DNA of 64,000 nt from Erinaceus europaeus (GCF_950295315.1 NW_026647582.1:33501-97500); one strand, 5' to 3'. Shown: positions 49,300 through 62,172, numbered from the stretch's first letter. Program-made: numbers and translations. The notes: generated by a model from the letters alone, not told the origin.

Positions 49300-51164
49300 T
49301 GGATTTACTTTTGAAGGCAATATGACCTGCCTCGTTTTGAATCCTCATTATCCTGAGGGTCAGTCCTGGAGACAGTGTCATGACACGACACACGGAGATG
49401 TCTGGTATCAGAGAGCACCTGGAACAGCAGCTGGGGCTCTAGTGCCAGGGCAGGAGCAACTCCTCATCCACCCTCCACGGAGTCCACCTGCCTGCATTTT
49501 GGTCCTTTTCCCTCCAAAAAAGATTTTTCCCTTTTTTCACTTTGAAACAGGCAGCAGACAGGTTACCCAGGCAGGGCGAAAAAAATAAAAAGCCTTTTTT
49601 TTTTTTTTTTTTTTTTTTAAACCGAAGTGAATGACCATCTTCTGGAAAGTATAGGTTTTGAACCTGAAAACTCTGTCTGTCTGTCTCTTAGTTCACAGAA
49701 AGAGCCACTAGCCCAGCCAGATCTCACGCTCAGATGGGGTGTTTTTGCCAGTCAAAGGTCTGCACAGCACACTAGGGATTGGGCGGCAGGAGACCCAAGT
49801 GTTACATTGTAGATGGACTGTTTGCAGTTCTTGCTCCCCAGGACATTGGACTGTCTCAACTCCCTCCCCTACAGCATGAAAAAAAGACTCTTGACAACCT
49901 TGGAGCAAATGGAGTGGGGGTGAGGGGAGCTGATTGCATGTCTGTGCTGCTGATGCCCAGGTGTCTGTGGGGGGCCGTGGCACAGGCTGTAAGGGGGCTA
50001 GGGGGCAGAAGGAGACTGTTTGAGAGGCAGGCTACAGGCAGGGGAGCCCGTGAGTGTGTGCAGGGCTGTGTGTGTGGGTGTGGTGGCAGGGGTTAGGGCA
50101 GGTCCCCCTCTGGATGGTGAGATGGCAGCTGGGCTGGCCCTGGGCCCTCAGGGCTGAAGGGCAGAAGCAGGGTGGCAGTAAAGTAGCAGAGGGAAGCACA
50201 CAGTAGATGTTAGTTGGGGAGCTGGGGGACAGAGGGCAAGGGGAAAGGGGGCATCCTTGAGGAGGGGTCTGGACTAGAGAGTGGGGGGAGCTGGAGGCAT
50301 GGAAGGTCCCAGGAATCAGGGACTGACAGGAACAGATTCCTGCACCCACCCACTGGATAGAAGCTGCAGCAGCCAGAGCAGCAGCCCTGGCTTGCCTAGG
50401 CCAAGGGCCCTGATTGAGTCCCTCTGAGGATGAGGAAGAAGAGGAGGAGGCGGAGGAGTAGGAGGAGGAGGAGGAGGAGGAGGAAGAAGAGGAGGAGGAA
50501 GAAGAGGAGGAGGAAGAAGAGGAGGAGGAGGAGGAGGGGCAGGAGGGCAGCTGTCAGTAGGCAACGGGATTAATAGAGGCCTCCATTACGGAGGCATGTG
50601 TCCAGGCAGGCACCCACCAACCCTCAGGGGCAGCTCAGGGCACCCAGGGACCTGGTGTGGGTATCTCTGGGGCGGGAACTGTCAGTCAGTCAGCAAGACT
50701 GTGTGTCAGTGCACATGGTGGGACAGGGGCCTGGCGGACCTTGGTCCCCAGCCCTGGGCTGTCAGATGCCAGCCCCATGCCCAGACTCACACCAATCTGC
50801 CCATAGCCCCTTGGCCCGGCCGACCAGCACCTGCTTTGCCCTGGGGCTCTGGCTCTGGTGGCTGGCCACCACCCCTCAGGTCAAGTTCAGCGTGGGGGTC
50901 ATGGCTTCTGGTCAACTGGATGGGCAGGGTCCCCGTAGCCTAGCAACCACAGGAGCCCTCTGTGATGTCCTAGCCCCTGGCAATCTGTGCTGGCCACACT
51001 GGCACTGGGTAGCCCAACTGCCCTGCCACTAGGTCAGGCAACAGCGCCCAGACGCCTGGGCCCTGGCACAGAGGGACGGAAGGATGGGAAGACAGTGCTG
51101 ACCGAAGAGGGACCTCAGGGCTGGCAGCCAAGAGAAGACAGGTAGAGGTGTGCCCGGGATCCAG

Positions 51165-51184
51165 GGAGCCCAGGTCAGGTCCCC
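51165..51184 (+). other. Deletion junction between subfamilies A and B
   Basis: GAGCCCAGG of unit 15 is joined to TCAGGTCCCC of unit 16, missing the 68 bp that normally lie between (last 50 bp of a unit plus first 18 bp of the next). No microhomology exists at the exact joint, though CAGG occurs on both sides. All diagnostic sites left of the joint are A and all right of it are B. Confidence 0.93.
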
Positions 51185-51878
51185 TCCACTCCTGTCCTCT
51201 CCTGTCCTCTCCTGCCCTCACCATCCTCTCCCCTCTCCTCTCCTCTGCACTTTGCTTCTCTCCTTTGTCTGTCCTCTCTTCCAGGTGCCCTGCTCACCAG
51301 CTCCAGCACTTGTGATGGTTCTCCAGTGACAGCTGTTCGCATCCCCTTCCACCCCCTGCCTGCCCCTAATGTGACCCAGCTCACAGGGTCTCCGGCTCAC
51401 TCCACCCAAACCCACACGCCCCAACACATCCCCTGGTTCAGCCTCTCTGCCCTATTCAGCCAAACTGGCCCCTTTGCAACCTACCTGTGCATCGTTGATT
51501 CTCTTCACCATTCAAGGAGAGATCTCCTTTTGTACTTAGCTTGGTTGACTGCTGGATGGATGGATGGATGGATGGATGGATGGATGGATGGATGGGTGGA
51601 TGGATGGATGGACAGGTCAATGGATCGGTTTTGTAGAGGGAGAGTACCATCTAGGGGTACTGGAGACCCCTGGTGTCAGATCCTTAGTCAATGTCAAATG
51701 TAAAACATTAATTCATCAATAACAAAAATGAGTAAGCACCTAAATAAATAAATAAATCAATAAATATAAAATCTGTGTTAAAAAATACATGGTGTCTTTG
51801 CCTTTCTGCATATGGAATGCTGTGAGGATCTTAAGAAGGAAAGCATTTTCCTGAGTAGCCCTATTGAAGTCGTGGAAT

Positions 51879-52117
51879 ATTTTCTTTTCCTTTTTCTTTT
51901 TTTACTTTCTATTTTCTTGATTATTCACTGGAATAAATAGACAGGAATTGAGATGGAAGGGAGGGAGAGAGAGTTTGAGACACAGAGAGAAACACCTGCA
52001 GCACTTCTGCACCACTTGTAAAGATTTCCCCTGGCAGGTGGGGACCAGGGTGTTGAAGCCCAGTCCTCCTGCATTGTAACATGAGTGCTTAACTGGGTGT
52101 AGCACCACCTGGTACCC
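51879..52117 (-). mobile_element. SINE 1, unit 16 (B type)
   Basis: Same insertion, with the B-diagnostic changes GAGATGGAAGG and GTGTAGCACC inside the element; the latter alters the A-box-like region. Confidence 0.8.
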
Positions 52118-52312
52118 TTGATGGGGCACATTTTTTTAGCAATGAAAAGAAATTCTCGTGGCAAGGTAATAAATAAATGAAGAAGTAATTAAAAGTGCAT
52201 TTACATTAACTCAGTGGAAACACACAGGGACATATACGTCTCTGTTACCTGTATTACTTCTTCATTTATGGATTGATTGCCTCAAGGGGTTATTGCCACA
52301 GCTGAGTGCCTG

Positions 52313-52625
52313 CGCCACGAATAATCCACAGCTCCTGCACTCCATTTGTTCCCCTTTCGCTGCCCTTGTTGCTTGGTCACTGTGGTGGTTATTGTTGTTG
52401 TTGTTGTTGTTGTTACTGACCTTGCATCTGACAGACACAAAAGGAGAGAGCAGAGGAAATACAGGGTGGGAGAGAAAGATAGAACTCCTAAAGACCTGCT
52501 TCACCCCCTGTAAAGCGACTCCCCGGCAGGTGGCGGTCTGGGGGCCAGACCCCAGATCCTTCCACCTGTCCCCTTTTCGTGAGCGCCACAAGCCCTTAAC
52601 CCTCTGACATACCGCCAAACCTCCC
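52313..52625 (-). mobile_element. SINE 2, unit 16
   Basis: Same insertion; GTT run 23 bp as in all B units; CTCF-like core at 52523-52536. Confidence 0.85.
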
Positions 52626-52917
52626 TGGATTTACTTTTGAAGGCAATATGACCTGCCTCGTTTTGAATCCTCATTATCCTGAGGGTCAGTCCTGGAGACA
52701 GTGTCATGACACGACACACGGAGATGTCTGGTATCAGAGAGCACCTGGAACAGCAGCTGGGGCTCTAGTGCCAGGGCAGGAGCAACTCCTCGTCCACCCT
52801 CCACGGAGTCCACCTGCCTGCATTTTGGTCCTTTTCCCTCCAAAAAAGATTTTTCCCTTTTTTCACTTTGAAACAGGCAGCAGACAGGTTACCCAGGCAG
52901 GGCGAAAAAAATAAAAA

Positions 52918-52960
<43 letters not shown>

Positions 52961-55308
52961 CGAAGTGAATGACCATCTTCTGGAAAGTATAGGTTTTGAA
53001 CCTGAAAACTCTGTCTGTCTGGCTCTTAGTCCACAGAAAGAGCCACTAGCCCAGCCAGATCTCATGCTCAGATGGGGTGTTTTTGCCAGTCAAAGGTCTG
53101 CACAGCACACTAGGGATTGGGCGGCAGGAGACCCAAATGTTACATTGTAGATGGACTGTTTGCAGTTCTTGCTCCCCAGGACATTGGACTGTCTCAACTC
53201 CCTCCCCTACAGCATGAAAAAAAGACTCTTGACAACCTTGGAGCAAATGGAGTGGGGGTGATGGGAGCTGATTGCATGTCTGTGCTGCTGATGCCCAGGT
53301 GTCCGTGGGGGGCCGTGGCACAGGCTGTAAGGGGGCTAGGGGGCAGAAGGAGACTGTTTGAGAGGCAGGCTACAGGCAGGGGAGCCCGTGAGTGTGTGCA
53401 GGGCTGTGTGTGTGGGTGTGGTGGCAGGGGGTTAGGGCAGGTCCCCCTCTGGATGGTGAGATGGCAGCTGGGCTGGCCCTGGGCCCTCAGGGCTGAAGGG
53501 CAGAAGCAGGGTGGCAGTAAAGTAGCAGAGGGAAGCACACAGTAGATGTTAGTTGGGGAGCTGGGGGACAGAGGGCAAGGGGAAAGGGGGCATCCTTGAG
53601 GAGGGGTCTGGACTAGAGAGTGGGGGGAGCTGGAGGCATGGAAGGTCCCAGGAATCAGGGACTGACAGGAACAGATTCCTGCACCCACCCACTGGATAGA
53701 AGCTGCAGCAGCCAGAGCAGCAGCCCTGGCTTGCCTAGGCCAAGGGCCCTGATTGAGTCCCTCTGAGGATGAGGAAGAAGAGGAGGAGGTGGAGGAGGAG
53801 GAGGAGGAGGAGGAGGAGGAGGAGAAGGAGGAGGAGGAGGAGGAGGAGGAGGAGGAGGAAGAGGAGGAGGAAGAAGAGGAGGAGGAGGAGGAGGGGCAGG
53901 AGGGCAGCTGTCAGTAGGCAACGGGATTAATAGAGGCCTCCATTACGGAGGCATGTGTCCAGGCAGGCACCCACCAACCCTCAGGGGCAGCTCAGGGCAC
54001 CCAGGGACCTGGTGTGGGTATCTCTGGGGCGGGAACTGTCAGTCAGTCAGCAAGACTGTGTGTCAGTGCACATGGTGGGACAGGGGCCTGGCGGAACTTG
54101 GATCCCCAGCCCTGGGCTGTCAGATGCCAGCCCCATGCCCAGACACACACCAATCTGGCCATAGCCCCTTGGCCCGGCCGACCAGCACCTGCTTTGCCCT
54201 GGGGCTCTGGCTCTGGTGGCTGGCCACCACCCCTCAGGTCAAGTTCAGCGTGGGGGTCATGGCTGCTGGTCAAATGGATGGGCAGGGTCCCCGTAGCCTA
54301 GCAACCACAGGAGCCCTCTGTGATGTCCTAGCCCCTGGCAATCTGTGCTGGCCACACTGGCACTGGGTAGCCCAACTGCCCTGCCACTAGGTCAGGCAAC
54401 AGCGCCCAGACGCCTGGGCCCTGGCACAGAGGGACGGAAGGATGGGAAGACAGTGCTGACCGAAGAGGGACCTCAGGGCTGGCAGCCAAGAGAAGTCAGG
54501 TGGAGGTGTGCCCGGGATCCAGGGAGCCCAGGCCAGAGCTGCCTGCATGCCTGCCTGCCTTCCTGGATGTCTGTATGCTGCCTTTGTCTAGGTAGGTTTC
54601 TCAGGTCCCCTCCACTCCTGTCCTCTCCTGTCCTCTCCTGCCCTCACCATCCTCTCCCCTCTCCTCTCCTCTGCACTTTGCTTCTCTCCTTTGTCTGTCC
54701 TCTCTTCCAGGTGCCCTGCTCACCAGCTCCAGCACTTGTGATGGTTCTCCAGTGACAGCTGTTCGCATCCCCTTCCACCCCCTGCCTGCCCCTAATGTGA
54801 CCCAGCTCACAGGGTCTCCGGCTCACTCCACCCAAACCCACACGCCCCAACACATCCCCTGGTTCAGCCTCTCTGCCCTATTCAGCCAAACTGGCCCCTT
54901 TGCAACCTACCTGTGCATCGTTGATTCTCTTCACCATTCAAGGAGAGATCTCCTTTTGTACTTAGCTTGGTTGACTGCTGGATGGATGGATGGATGGATG
55001 GATGGATGGATGGATGGATGGATGGATGGATGGATGGATGGACAGGTCAATGGATCGGTTTTGTAGAGGGAGAGTACCATCTAGGGGTACTGGAGACCCC
55101 TGGTGTCAGATCCTTAGTCAATGTCAAATGTAAAACATTAATTCATCAATAACAAAAATGAGTAAGCACCTAAATAAATAAATAAATCAATAAATATAAA
55201 ATCTGTGTTAAAAAATACATGGTGTCTTTGCCTTTCTGCATATGGAATGCTGTGAGGATCTTAAGAAGGAAAGCATTTTCCTGAGTAGCCCTATTGAAGT
55301 CGTGGAAT

Positions 55309-55547
55309 ATTTTCTTTTCCTTTTTCTTTTTTTACTTTCTATTTTCTTGATTATTCACTGGAATAAATAGACAGGAATTGAGATGGAAGGGAGGGAGAGA
55401 GAGTTTGAGACACAGAGAGAAACACCTGCAGCACTTCTGCACCACTTGTAAAGATTTCCCCTGGCAGGTGGGGACCAGGGTGTTGAAGCCCAGTCCTCCT
55501 GCATTGTAACATGAGTGCTTAACTGGGTGTAGCACCACCTGGTACCC
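55309..55547 (-). mobile_element. SINE 1, unit 17 (B type)
   Basis: Same insertion with the two B-diagnostic changes. Confidence 0.8.
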
Positions 55548-55742
55548 TTGATGGGGCACATTTTTTTAGCAATGAAAAGAAATTCTCGTGGCAAGGTAAT
55601 AAATAAATGAAGAAGTAATTAAAAGTGCATTTACATTAACTCAGTGGAAACACACAGGGACATATACGTCTCTGTTACCTGTATTACTTCTTCATTTATG
55701 GATTGATTGCCTCAAGGGGTTATTGCCACAGCTGAGTGCCTG

Positions 55743-56055
55743 CGCCACGAATAATCCACAGCTCCTGCACTCCATTTGTTCCCCTTTCGCTGCCCTTGTT
55801 GCTTGGTCACTGTGGTGGTTATTGTTGTTGTTGTTGTTGTTGTTACTGACCTTGCATCTGACAGACACAAAAGGAGAGAGCAGAGGAAATACAGGGTGGG
55901 AGAGAAAGATAGAACTCCTAAAGACCTGCTTCACCCCCTGTAAAGCGACTCCCCGGCAGGTGGCGGTCTGGGGGCCAGACCCCAGATCCTTCCACCTGTC
56001 CCCTTTTCGTGAGCGCCACAAGCCCTTAACCCTCTGACATACCGCCAAACCTCCC
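55743..56055 (-). mobile_element. SINE 2, unit 17
   Basis: Same insertion; GTT run 23 bp; CTCF-like core at 55953-55966. Confidence 0.85.
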
Positions 56056-56347
56056 TGGATTTACTTTTGAAGGCAATATGACCTGCCTCGTTTTGAATCC
56101 TCATTATCCTGAGGGTCAGTCCTGGAGACAGTGTCATGACACGACACACGGAGATGTCTGGTATCAGAGAGCACCTGGAACAGCAGCTGGGGCTCTAGTG
56201 CCAGGGCAGGAGCAACTCCTCGTCCACCCTCCACGGAGTCCACCTGCCTGCATTTTGGTCCTTTTCCCTCCAAAAAAGATTTTTCCCTTTTTTCACTTTG
56301 AAACAGGCAGCAGACAGGTTACCCAGGCAGGGCGAAAAAAATAAAAA

Positions 56348-56391
<44 letters not shown>

Positions 56392-58743
56392 CGAAGTGAA
56401 TGACCATCTTCTGGAAAGTATAGGTTTTGAACCTGAAAACTCTGTCTGTCTGGCTCTTAGTCCACAGAAAGAGCCACTAGCCCAGCCAGATCTCATGCTC
56501 AGATGGGGTGTTTTTGCCAGTCAAAGGTCTGCACAGCACACTAGGGATTGGGCGGCAGGAGACCCAAATGTTACATTGTAGATGGACTGTTTGCAGTTCT
56601 TGCTCCCCAGGACATTGGACTGTCTCAACTCCCTCCCCTACAGCATGAAAAAAAGACTCTTGACAACCTTGGAGCAAATGGAGTGGGGGTGATGGGAGCT
56701 GATTGCATGTCTGTGCTGCTGATGCCCAGGTGTCCGTGGGGGGCCGTGGCACAGGCTGTAAGGGGGCTAGGGGGCAGAAGGAGACTGTTTGAGAGGCAGG
56801 CTACAGGCAGGGGAGCCCGTGAGTGTGTGCAGGGCTGTGTGTGTGGGTGTGGTGGCAGGGGGTTAGGGCAGGTCCCCCTCTGGATGGTGAGATGGCAGCT
56901 GGGCTGGCCCTGGGCCCTCAGGGCTGAAGGGCAGAAGCAGGGTGGCAGTAAAGTAGCAGAGGGAAGCACACAGTAGATGTTAGTTGGGGAGCTGGGGGAC
57001 AGAGGGCAAGGGGAAAGGGGGCATCCTTGAGGAGGGGTCTGGACTAGAGAGTGGGGGGAGCTGGAGGCATGGAAGGTCCCAGGAATCAGGGACTGACAGG
57101 AACAGATTCCTGCACCCACCCACTGGATAGAAGCTGCAGCAGCCAGAGCAGCAGCCCTGGCTTGCCTAGGCCAAGGGCCCTGATTGAGTCCCTCTGAGGA
57201 TGAGGAAGAAGAGGAGGAGGTGGAGGAGGAGGAGGAGGAGGAGGAGGAGGAGGAGAAGGAGGAGGAGGAGGAGGAGGAGGAGGAGGAGGAAGAGGAGGAG
57301 GAAGAAGAGGAGGAGGAGGAGGAGGGGCAGGAGGGCAGCTGTCAGTAGGCAACGGGATTAATAGAGGCCTCCATTACGGAGGCATGTGTCCAGGCAGGCA
57401 CCCACCAACCCTCAGGGGCAGCTCAGGGCACCCAGGGACCTGGTGTGGGTATCTCTGGGGCGGGAACTGTCAGTCAGTCAGCAAGACTGTGTGTCAGTGC
57501 ACATGGTGGGACAGGGGCCTGGCGGAACTTGGATCCCCAGCCCTGGGCTGTCAGATGCCAGCCCCATGCCCAGACACACACCAATCTGGCCATAGCCCCT
57601 TGGCCCGGCCGACCAGCACCTGCTTTGCCCTGGGGCTCTGGCTCTGGTGGCTGGCCACCACCCCTCAGGTCAAGTTCAGCGTGGGGGTCATGGCTGCTGG
57701 TCAAATGGATGGGCAGGGTCCCCGTAGCCTAGCAACCACAGGAGCCCTCTGTGATGTCCTAGCCCCTGGCAATCTGTGCTGGCCACACTGGCACTGGGTA
57801 GCCCAACTGCCCTGCCACTAGGTCAGGCAACAGCGCCCAGACGCCTGGGCCCTGGCACAGAGGGACGGAAGGATGGGAAGACAGTGCTGACCGAAGAGGG
57901 ACCTCAGGGCTGGCAGCCAAGAGAAGTCAGGTGGAGGTGTGCCCGGGATCCAGGGAGCCCAGGCCAGAGCTGCCTGCATGCCTGCCTGCCTTCCTGGATG
58001 TCTGTATGCTGCCTTTGTCTAGGTAGGTTTCTCAGGTCCCCTCCACTCCTGTCCTCTCCTGTCCTCTCCTGCCCTCACCATCCTCTCCCCTCTCCTCTCC
58101 TCTGCACTTTGCTTCTCTCCTTTGTCTGTCCTCTCTTCCAGGTGCCCTGCTCACCAGCTCCAGCACTTGTGATGGTTCTCCAGTGACAGCTGTTCGCATC
58201 CCCTTCCACCCCCTGCCTGCCCCTAATGTGACCCAGCTCACAGGGTCTCCGGCTCACTCCACCCAAACCCACACGCCCCAACACATCCCCTGGTTCAGCC
58301 TCTCTGCCCTATTCAGCCAAACTGGCCCCTTTGCAACCTACCTGTGCATCGTTGATTCTCTTCACCATTCAAGGAGAGATCTCCTTTTGTACTTAGCTTG
58401 GTTGACTGCTGGATGGATGGATGGATGGATGGATGGATGGATGGATGGATGGATGGATGGGTGGATGGATGGATGGACAGGTCAATGGATCGGTTTTGTA
58501 GAGGGAGAGTACCATCTAGGGGTACTGGAGACCCCTGGTGTCAGATCCTTAGTCAATGTCAAATGTAAAACATTAATTCATCAATAACAAAAATGAGTAA
58601 GCACCTAAATAAATAAATAAATCAATAAATATAAAATCTGTGTTAAAAAATACATGGTGTCTTTGCCTTTCTGCATATGGAATGCTGTGAGGATCTTAAG
58701 AAGGAAAGCATTTTCCTGAGTAGCCCTATTGAAGTCGTGGAAT

Positions 58744-58982
58744 ATTTTCTTTTCCTTTTTCTTTTTTTACTTTCTATTTTCTTGATTATTCACTGGAATA
58801 AATAGACAGGAATTGAGATGGAAGGGAGGGAGAGAGAGTTTGAGACACAGAGAGAAACACCTGCAGCACTTCTGCACCACTTGTAAAGATTTCCCCTGGC
58901 AGGTGGGGACCAGGGTGTTGAAGCCCAGTCCTCCTGCATTGTAACATGAGTGCTTAACTGGGTGTAGCACCACCTGGTACCC
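58744..58982 (-). mobile_element. SINE 1, unit 18 (B type)
   Basis: Same insertion with the two B-diagnostic changes. Confidence 0.8.
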
Positions 58983-59177
58983 TTGATGGGGCACATTTTT
59001 TTAGCAATGAAAAGAAATTCTCGTGGCAAGGTAATAAATAAATGAAGAAGTAATTAAAAGTGCATTTACATTAACTCAGTGGAAACACACAGGGACATAT
59101 ACGTCTCTGTTACCTGTATTACTTCTTCATTTATGGATTGATTGCCTCAAGGGGTTATTGCCACAGCTGAGTGCCTG

Positions 59178-59490
59178 CGCCACGAATAATCCACAGCTCC
59201 TGCACTCCATTTGTTCCCCTTTCGCTGCCCTTGTTGCTTGGTCACTGTGGTGGTTATTGTTGTTGTTGTTGTTGTTGTTACTGACCTTGCATCTGACAGA
59301 CACAAAAGGAGAGAGCAGAGGAAATACAGGGTGGGAGAGAAAGATAGAACTCCTAAAGACCTGCTTCACCCCCTGTAAAGCGACTCCCCGGCAGGTGGCG
59401 GTCTGGGGGCCAGACCCCAGATCCTTCCACCTGTCCCCTTTTCGTGAGCGCCACAAGCCCTTAACCCTCTGACATACCGCCAAACCTCCC
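59178..59490 (-). mobile_element. SINE 2, unit 18
   Basis: Same insertion; GTT run 23 bp; CTCF-like core at 59388-59401. Confidence 0.85.
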
Positions 59491-59782
59491 TGGATTTACT
59501 TTTGAAGGCAATATGACCTGCCTCGTTTTGAATCCTCATTATCCTGAGGGTCAGTCCTGGAGACAGTGTCATGACACGACACACGGAGATGTCTGGTATC
59601 AGAGAGCACCTGGAACAGCAGCTGGGGCTCTAGTGCCAGGGCAGGAGCAACTCCTCGTCCACCCTCCACGGAGTCCACCTGCCTGCATTTTGGTCCTTTT
59701 CCCTCCAAAAAAGATTTTTCCCTTTTTTCACTTTGAAACAGGCAGCAGACAGGTTACCCAGGCAGGGCGAAAAAAATAAAAA

Positions 59783-59827
<45 letters not shown>

Positions 59828-62172
59828 CGAAGTGAATGACCATCTTCTGGAAAGTATAGGTTTTGAACCTGAAAACTCTGTCTGTCTGGCTCTTAGTCCA
59901 CAGAAAGAGCCACTAGCCCAGCCAGATCTCATGCTCAGATGGGGTGTTTTTGCCAGTCAAAGGTCTGCACAGCACACTAGGGATTGGGCGGCAGGAGACC
60001 CAAATGTTACATTGTAGATGGACTGTTTGCAGTTCTTGCTCCCCAGGACATTGGACTTTCTCAACTCCCTCCCCTACAGCATGAAAAAAAGACTCTTGAC
60101 AACCTTGGAGCAAATGGAGTGGGGGTGATGGGAGCTGATTGCATGTCTGTGCTGCTGATGCCCAGGTGTCCGTGGGGGGCCGTGGCACAGGCTGTAAGGG
60201 GGCTAGGGGGCAGAAGGAGACTGTTTGAGAGGCAGGCTACAGGCAGGGGAGCCCGTGAGTGTGTGCAGGGCTGTGTGTGTGGGTGTGGTGGCAGGGGGTT
60301 AGGGCAGGTCCCCCTCTGGATGGTGAGATGGCAGCTGGGCTGGCCCTGGGCCCTCAGGGCTGAAGGGCAGAAGCAGGGTGGCAGTAAAGTAGCAGAGGGA
60401 AGCACACAGTAGATGTTAGTTGGGGAGCTGGGGGACAGAGGGCAAGGGGAAAGGGGGCATCCTTGAGGAGGGGTCTGGACTAGAGAGTGGGGGGAGCTGG
60501 AGGCATGGAAGGTCCCAGGAATCAGGGACTGACAGGAACAGATTCCTGCACCCACCCACTGGATAGAAGCTGCAGCAGCCAGAGCAGCAGCCCTGGCTTG
60601 CCTAGGCCAAGGGCCCTGATTGAGTCCCTCTGAGGATGAGGAAGAAGAGGAGGAGGTGGAGGAGGAGGAGGAGGAGGAGGAGGAGGAGGAGAAGGAGGAG
60701 GAGGAGGAGGAGGAGGAGGAGGAAGAGGAGGAGGAAGAAGAGGAGGAGGAGGAGGAGGGGCAGGAGGGCAGCTGTCAGTAGGCAACGGGATTAATAGAGG
60801 CCTCCATTACGGAGGCATGTGTCCAGGCAGGCACCCACCAACCCTCAGGGGCAGCTCAGGGCACCCAGGGACCTGGTGTGGGTATCTCTGGGGCGGGAAC
60901 TGTCAGTCAGTCAGCAAGACTGTGTGTCAGTGCACATGGTGGGACAGGGGCCTGGCGGAACTTGGATCCCCAGCCCTGGGCTGTCAGATGCCAGCCCCAT
61001 GCCCAGACACACACCAATCTGGCCATAGCCCCTTGGCCCGGCCGACCAGCACCTGCTTTGCCCTGGGGCTCTGGCTCTGGTGGCTGGCCACCACCCCTCA
61101 GGTCAAGTTCAGCGTGGGGGTCATGGCTGCTGGTCAAATGGATGGGCAGGGTCCCCGTAGCCTAGCAACCACAGGAGCCCTCTGTGATGTCCTAGCCCCT
61201 GGCAATCTGTGCTGGCCACACTGGCACTGGGTAGCCCAACTGCCCTGCCACTAGGTCAGGCAACAGCGCCCAGACGCCTGGGCCCTGGCACAGAGGGACG
61301 GAAGGATGGGAAGACAGTGCTGACCGAAGAGGGACCTCAGGGCTGGCAGCCAAGAGAAGTCAGGTGGAGGTGTGCCCGGGATCCAGGGAGCCCAGGCCAG
61401 AGCTGCCTGCATGCCTGCCTGCCTTCCTGGATGTCTGTATGCTGCCTTTGTCTAGGTAGGTTTCTCAGGTCCCCTCCACTCCTGTCCTCTCCTGTCCTCT
61501 CCTGCCCTCACCATCCTCTCCCCTCTCCTCTCCTCTGCACTTTGCTTCTCTCCTTTGTCTGTCCTCTCTTCCAGGTGCCCTGCTCACCAGCTCCAGCACT
61601 TGTGATGGTTCTCCAGTGACAGCTGTTCGCATCCCCTTCCACCCCCTGCCTGCCCCTAATGTGACCCAGCTCACAGGGTCTCCGGCTCACTCCACCCAAA
61701 CCCACACGCCCCAACACATCCCCTGGTTCAGCCTCTCTGCCCTATTCAGCCAAACTGGCCCCTTTGCAACCTACCTGTGCATCGTTGATTCTCTTCACCA
61801 TTCAAGGAGAGATCTCCTTTTGTACTTAGCTTGGTTGACTGCTGGATGGATGGATGGATGGATGGATGGATGGATGGATGGATGGATGGGTGGATGGATG
61901 GATGGACAGGTCAATGGATCGGTTTTGTAGAGGGAGAGTACCATCTAGGGGTACTGGAGACCCCTGGTGTCAGATCCTTAGTCAATGTCAAATGTAAAAC
62001 ATTAATTCATCAATAACAAAAATGAGTAAGCACCTAAATAAATAAATAAATCAATAAATATAAAATCTGTGTTAAAAAATACATGGTGTCTTTGCCTTTC
62101 TGCATATGGAATGCTGTGAGGATCTTAAGAAGGAAAGCATTTTCCTGAGTAGCCCTATTGAAGTCGTGGAAT

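Larger units (their letters stand above)
1..51174 (+). repeat. Subfamily A block (units 1-15)
   Basis: Units 1-15 share one state at about 23 diagnostic positions. Examples are GTTTGC near the start of the unit, CATCGTGGATT, AAGCGTTTTCC, GTGTGGCACC in SINE 1, TCTGTCTCTTAG after the poly-T, GGACCTTGGTCCCC and GACAGGTAGAGG near the unit end. Poly-T is 23-31 nt and the GA tract 108-117 bp. Within the block, units 3-8 share an AAATACATAAAT variant, units 4 and 8-12 share GCAGCGGACAG, and units 6 and 8-13 share GGGAAAGGGG in the G-quadruplex region. Confidence 0.95.
47810..51174 (+). repeat. Unit 15 (A), 3' truncated
   Basis: Last A unit. It ends prematurely: the final 50 bp (from CCAGAGGTGCC on) are missing, together with the first 18 bp of the next unit, joining GAGCCCAGG directly to TCAGGTCCCC at 51174/51175. 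A private G-to-T at 50459 interrupts the GA tract (50426-50539). Poly-T 49595-49618 (24 nt), X-box 50935-50947. Confidence 0.95.
51175..54582 (+). repeat. Unit 16 (B), 5' truncated by 18 bp
   Basis: First B unit; it begins at internal position 19 of the standard unit because of the junction deletion. From GCCCTCACC near 51213 onward it carries every B-diagnostic state. Poly-T 52921-52956 (36 nt), GA tract 53765-53896 (132 bp), X-box 54293-54305. Confidence 0.95.
54583..58013 (+). repeat. Unit 17 (B)
   Basis: The GGAT run is uninterrupted (no GGGTGG), unlike units 16 and 18. Poly-T 56351-56387 (37 nt), GA tract 57196-57327, X-box 57724-57736. Confidence 0.95.
58014..61446 (+). repeat. Unit 18 (B)
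   Basis: Has a private G-to-T at 60058. Poly-T 59786-59823 (38 nt, longest in the window), GA tract 60632-60760 (129 bp), X-box 61157-61169. Confidence 0.95.

Noticed and set aside
53194..53688. 164-codon minus-strand frame in B units
   Set aside because: Created by the single extra G in the GGGGGTT stretch; A units have a different frame there, and there is no recognisable domain.
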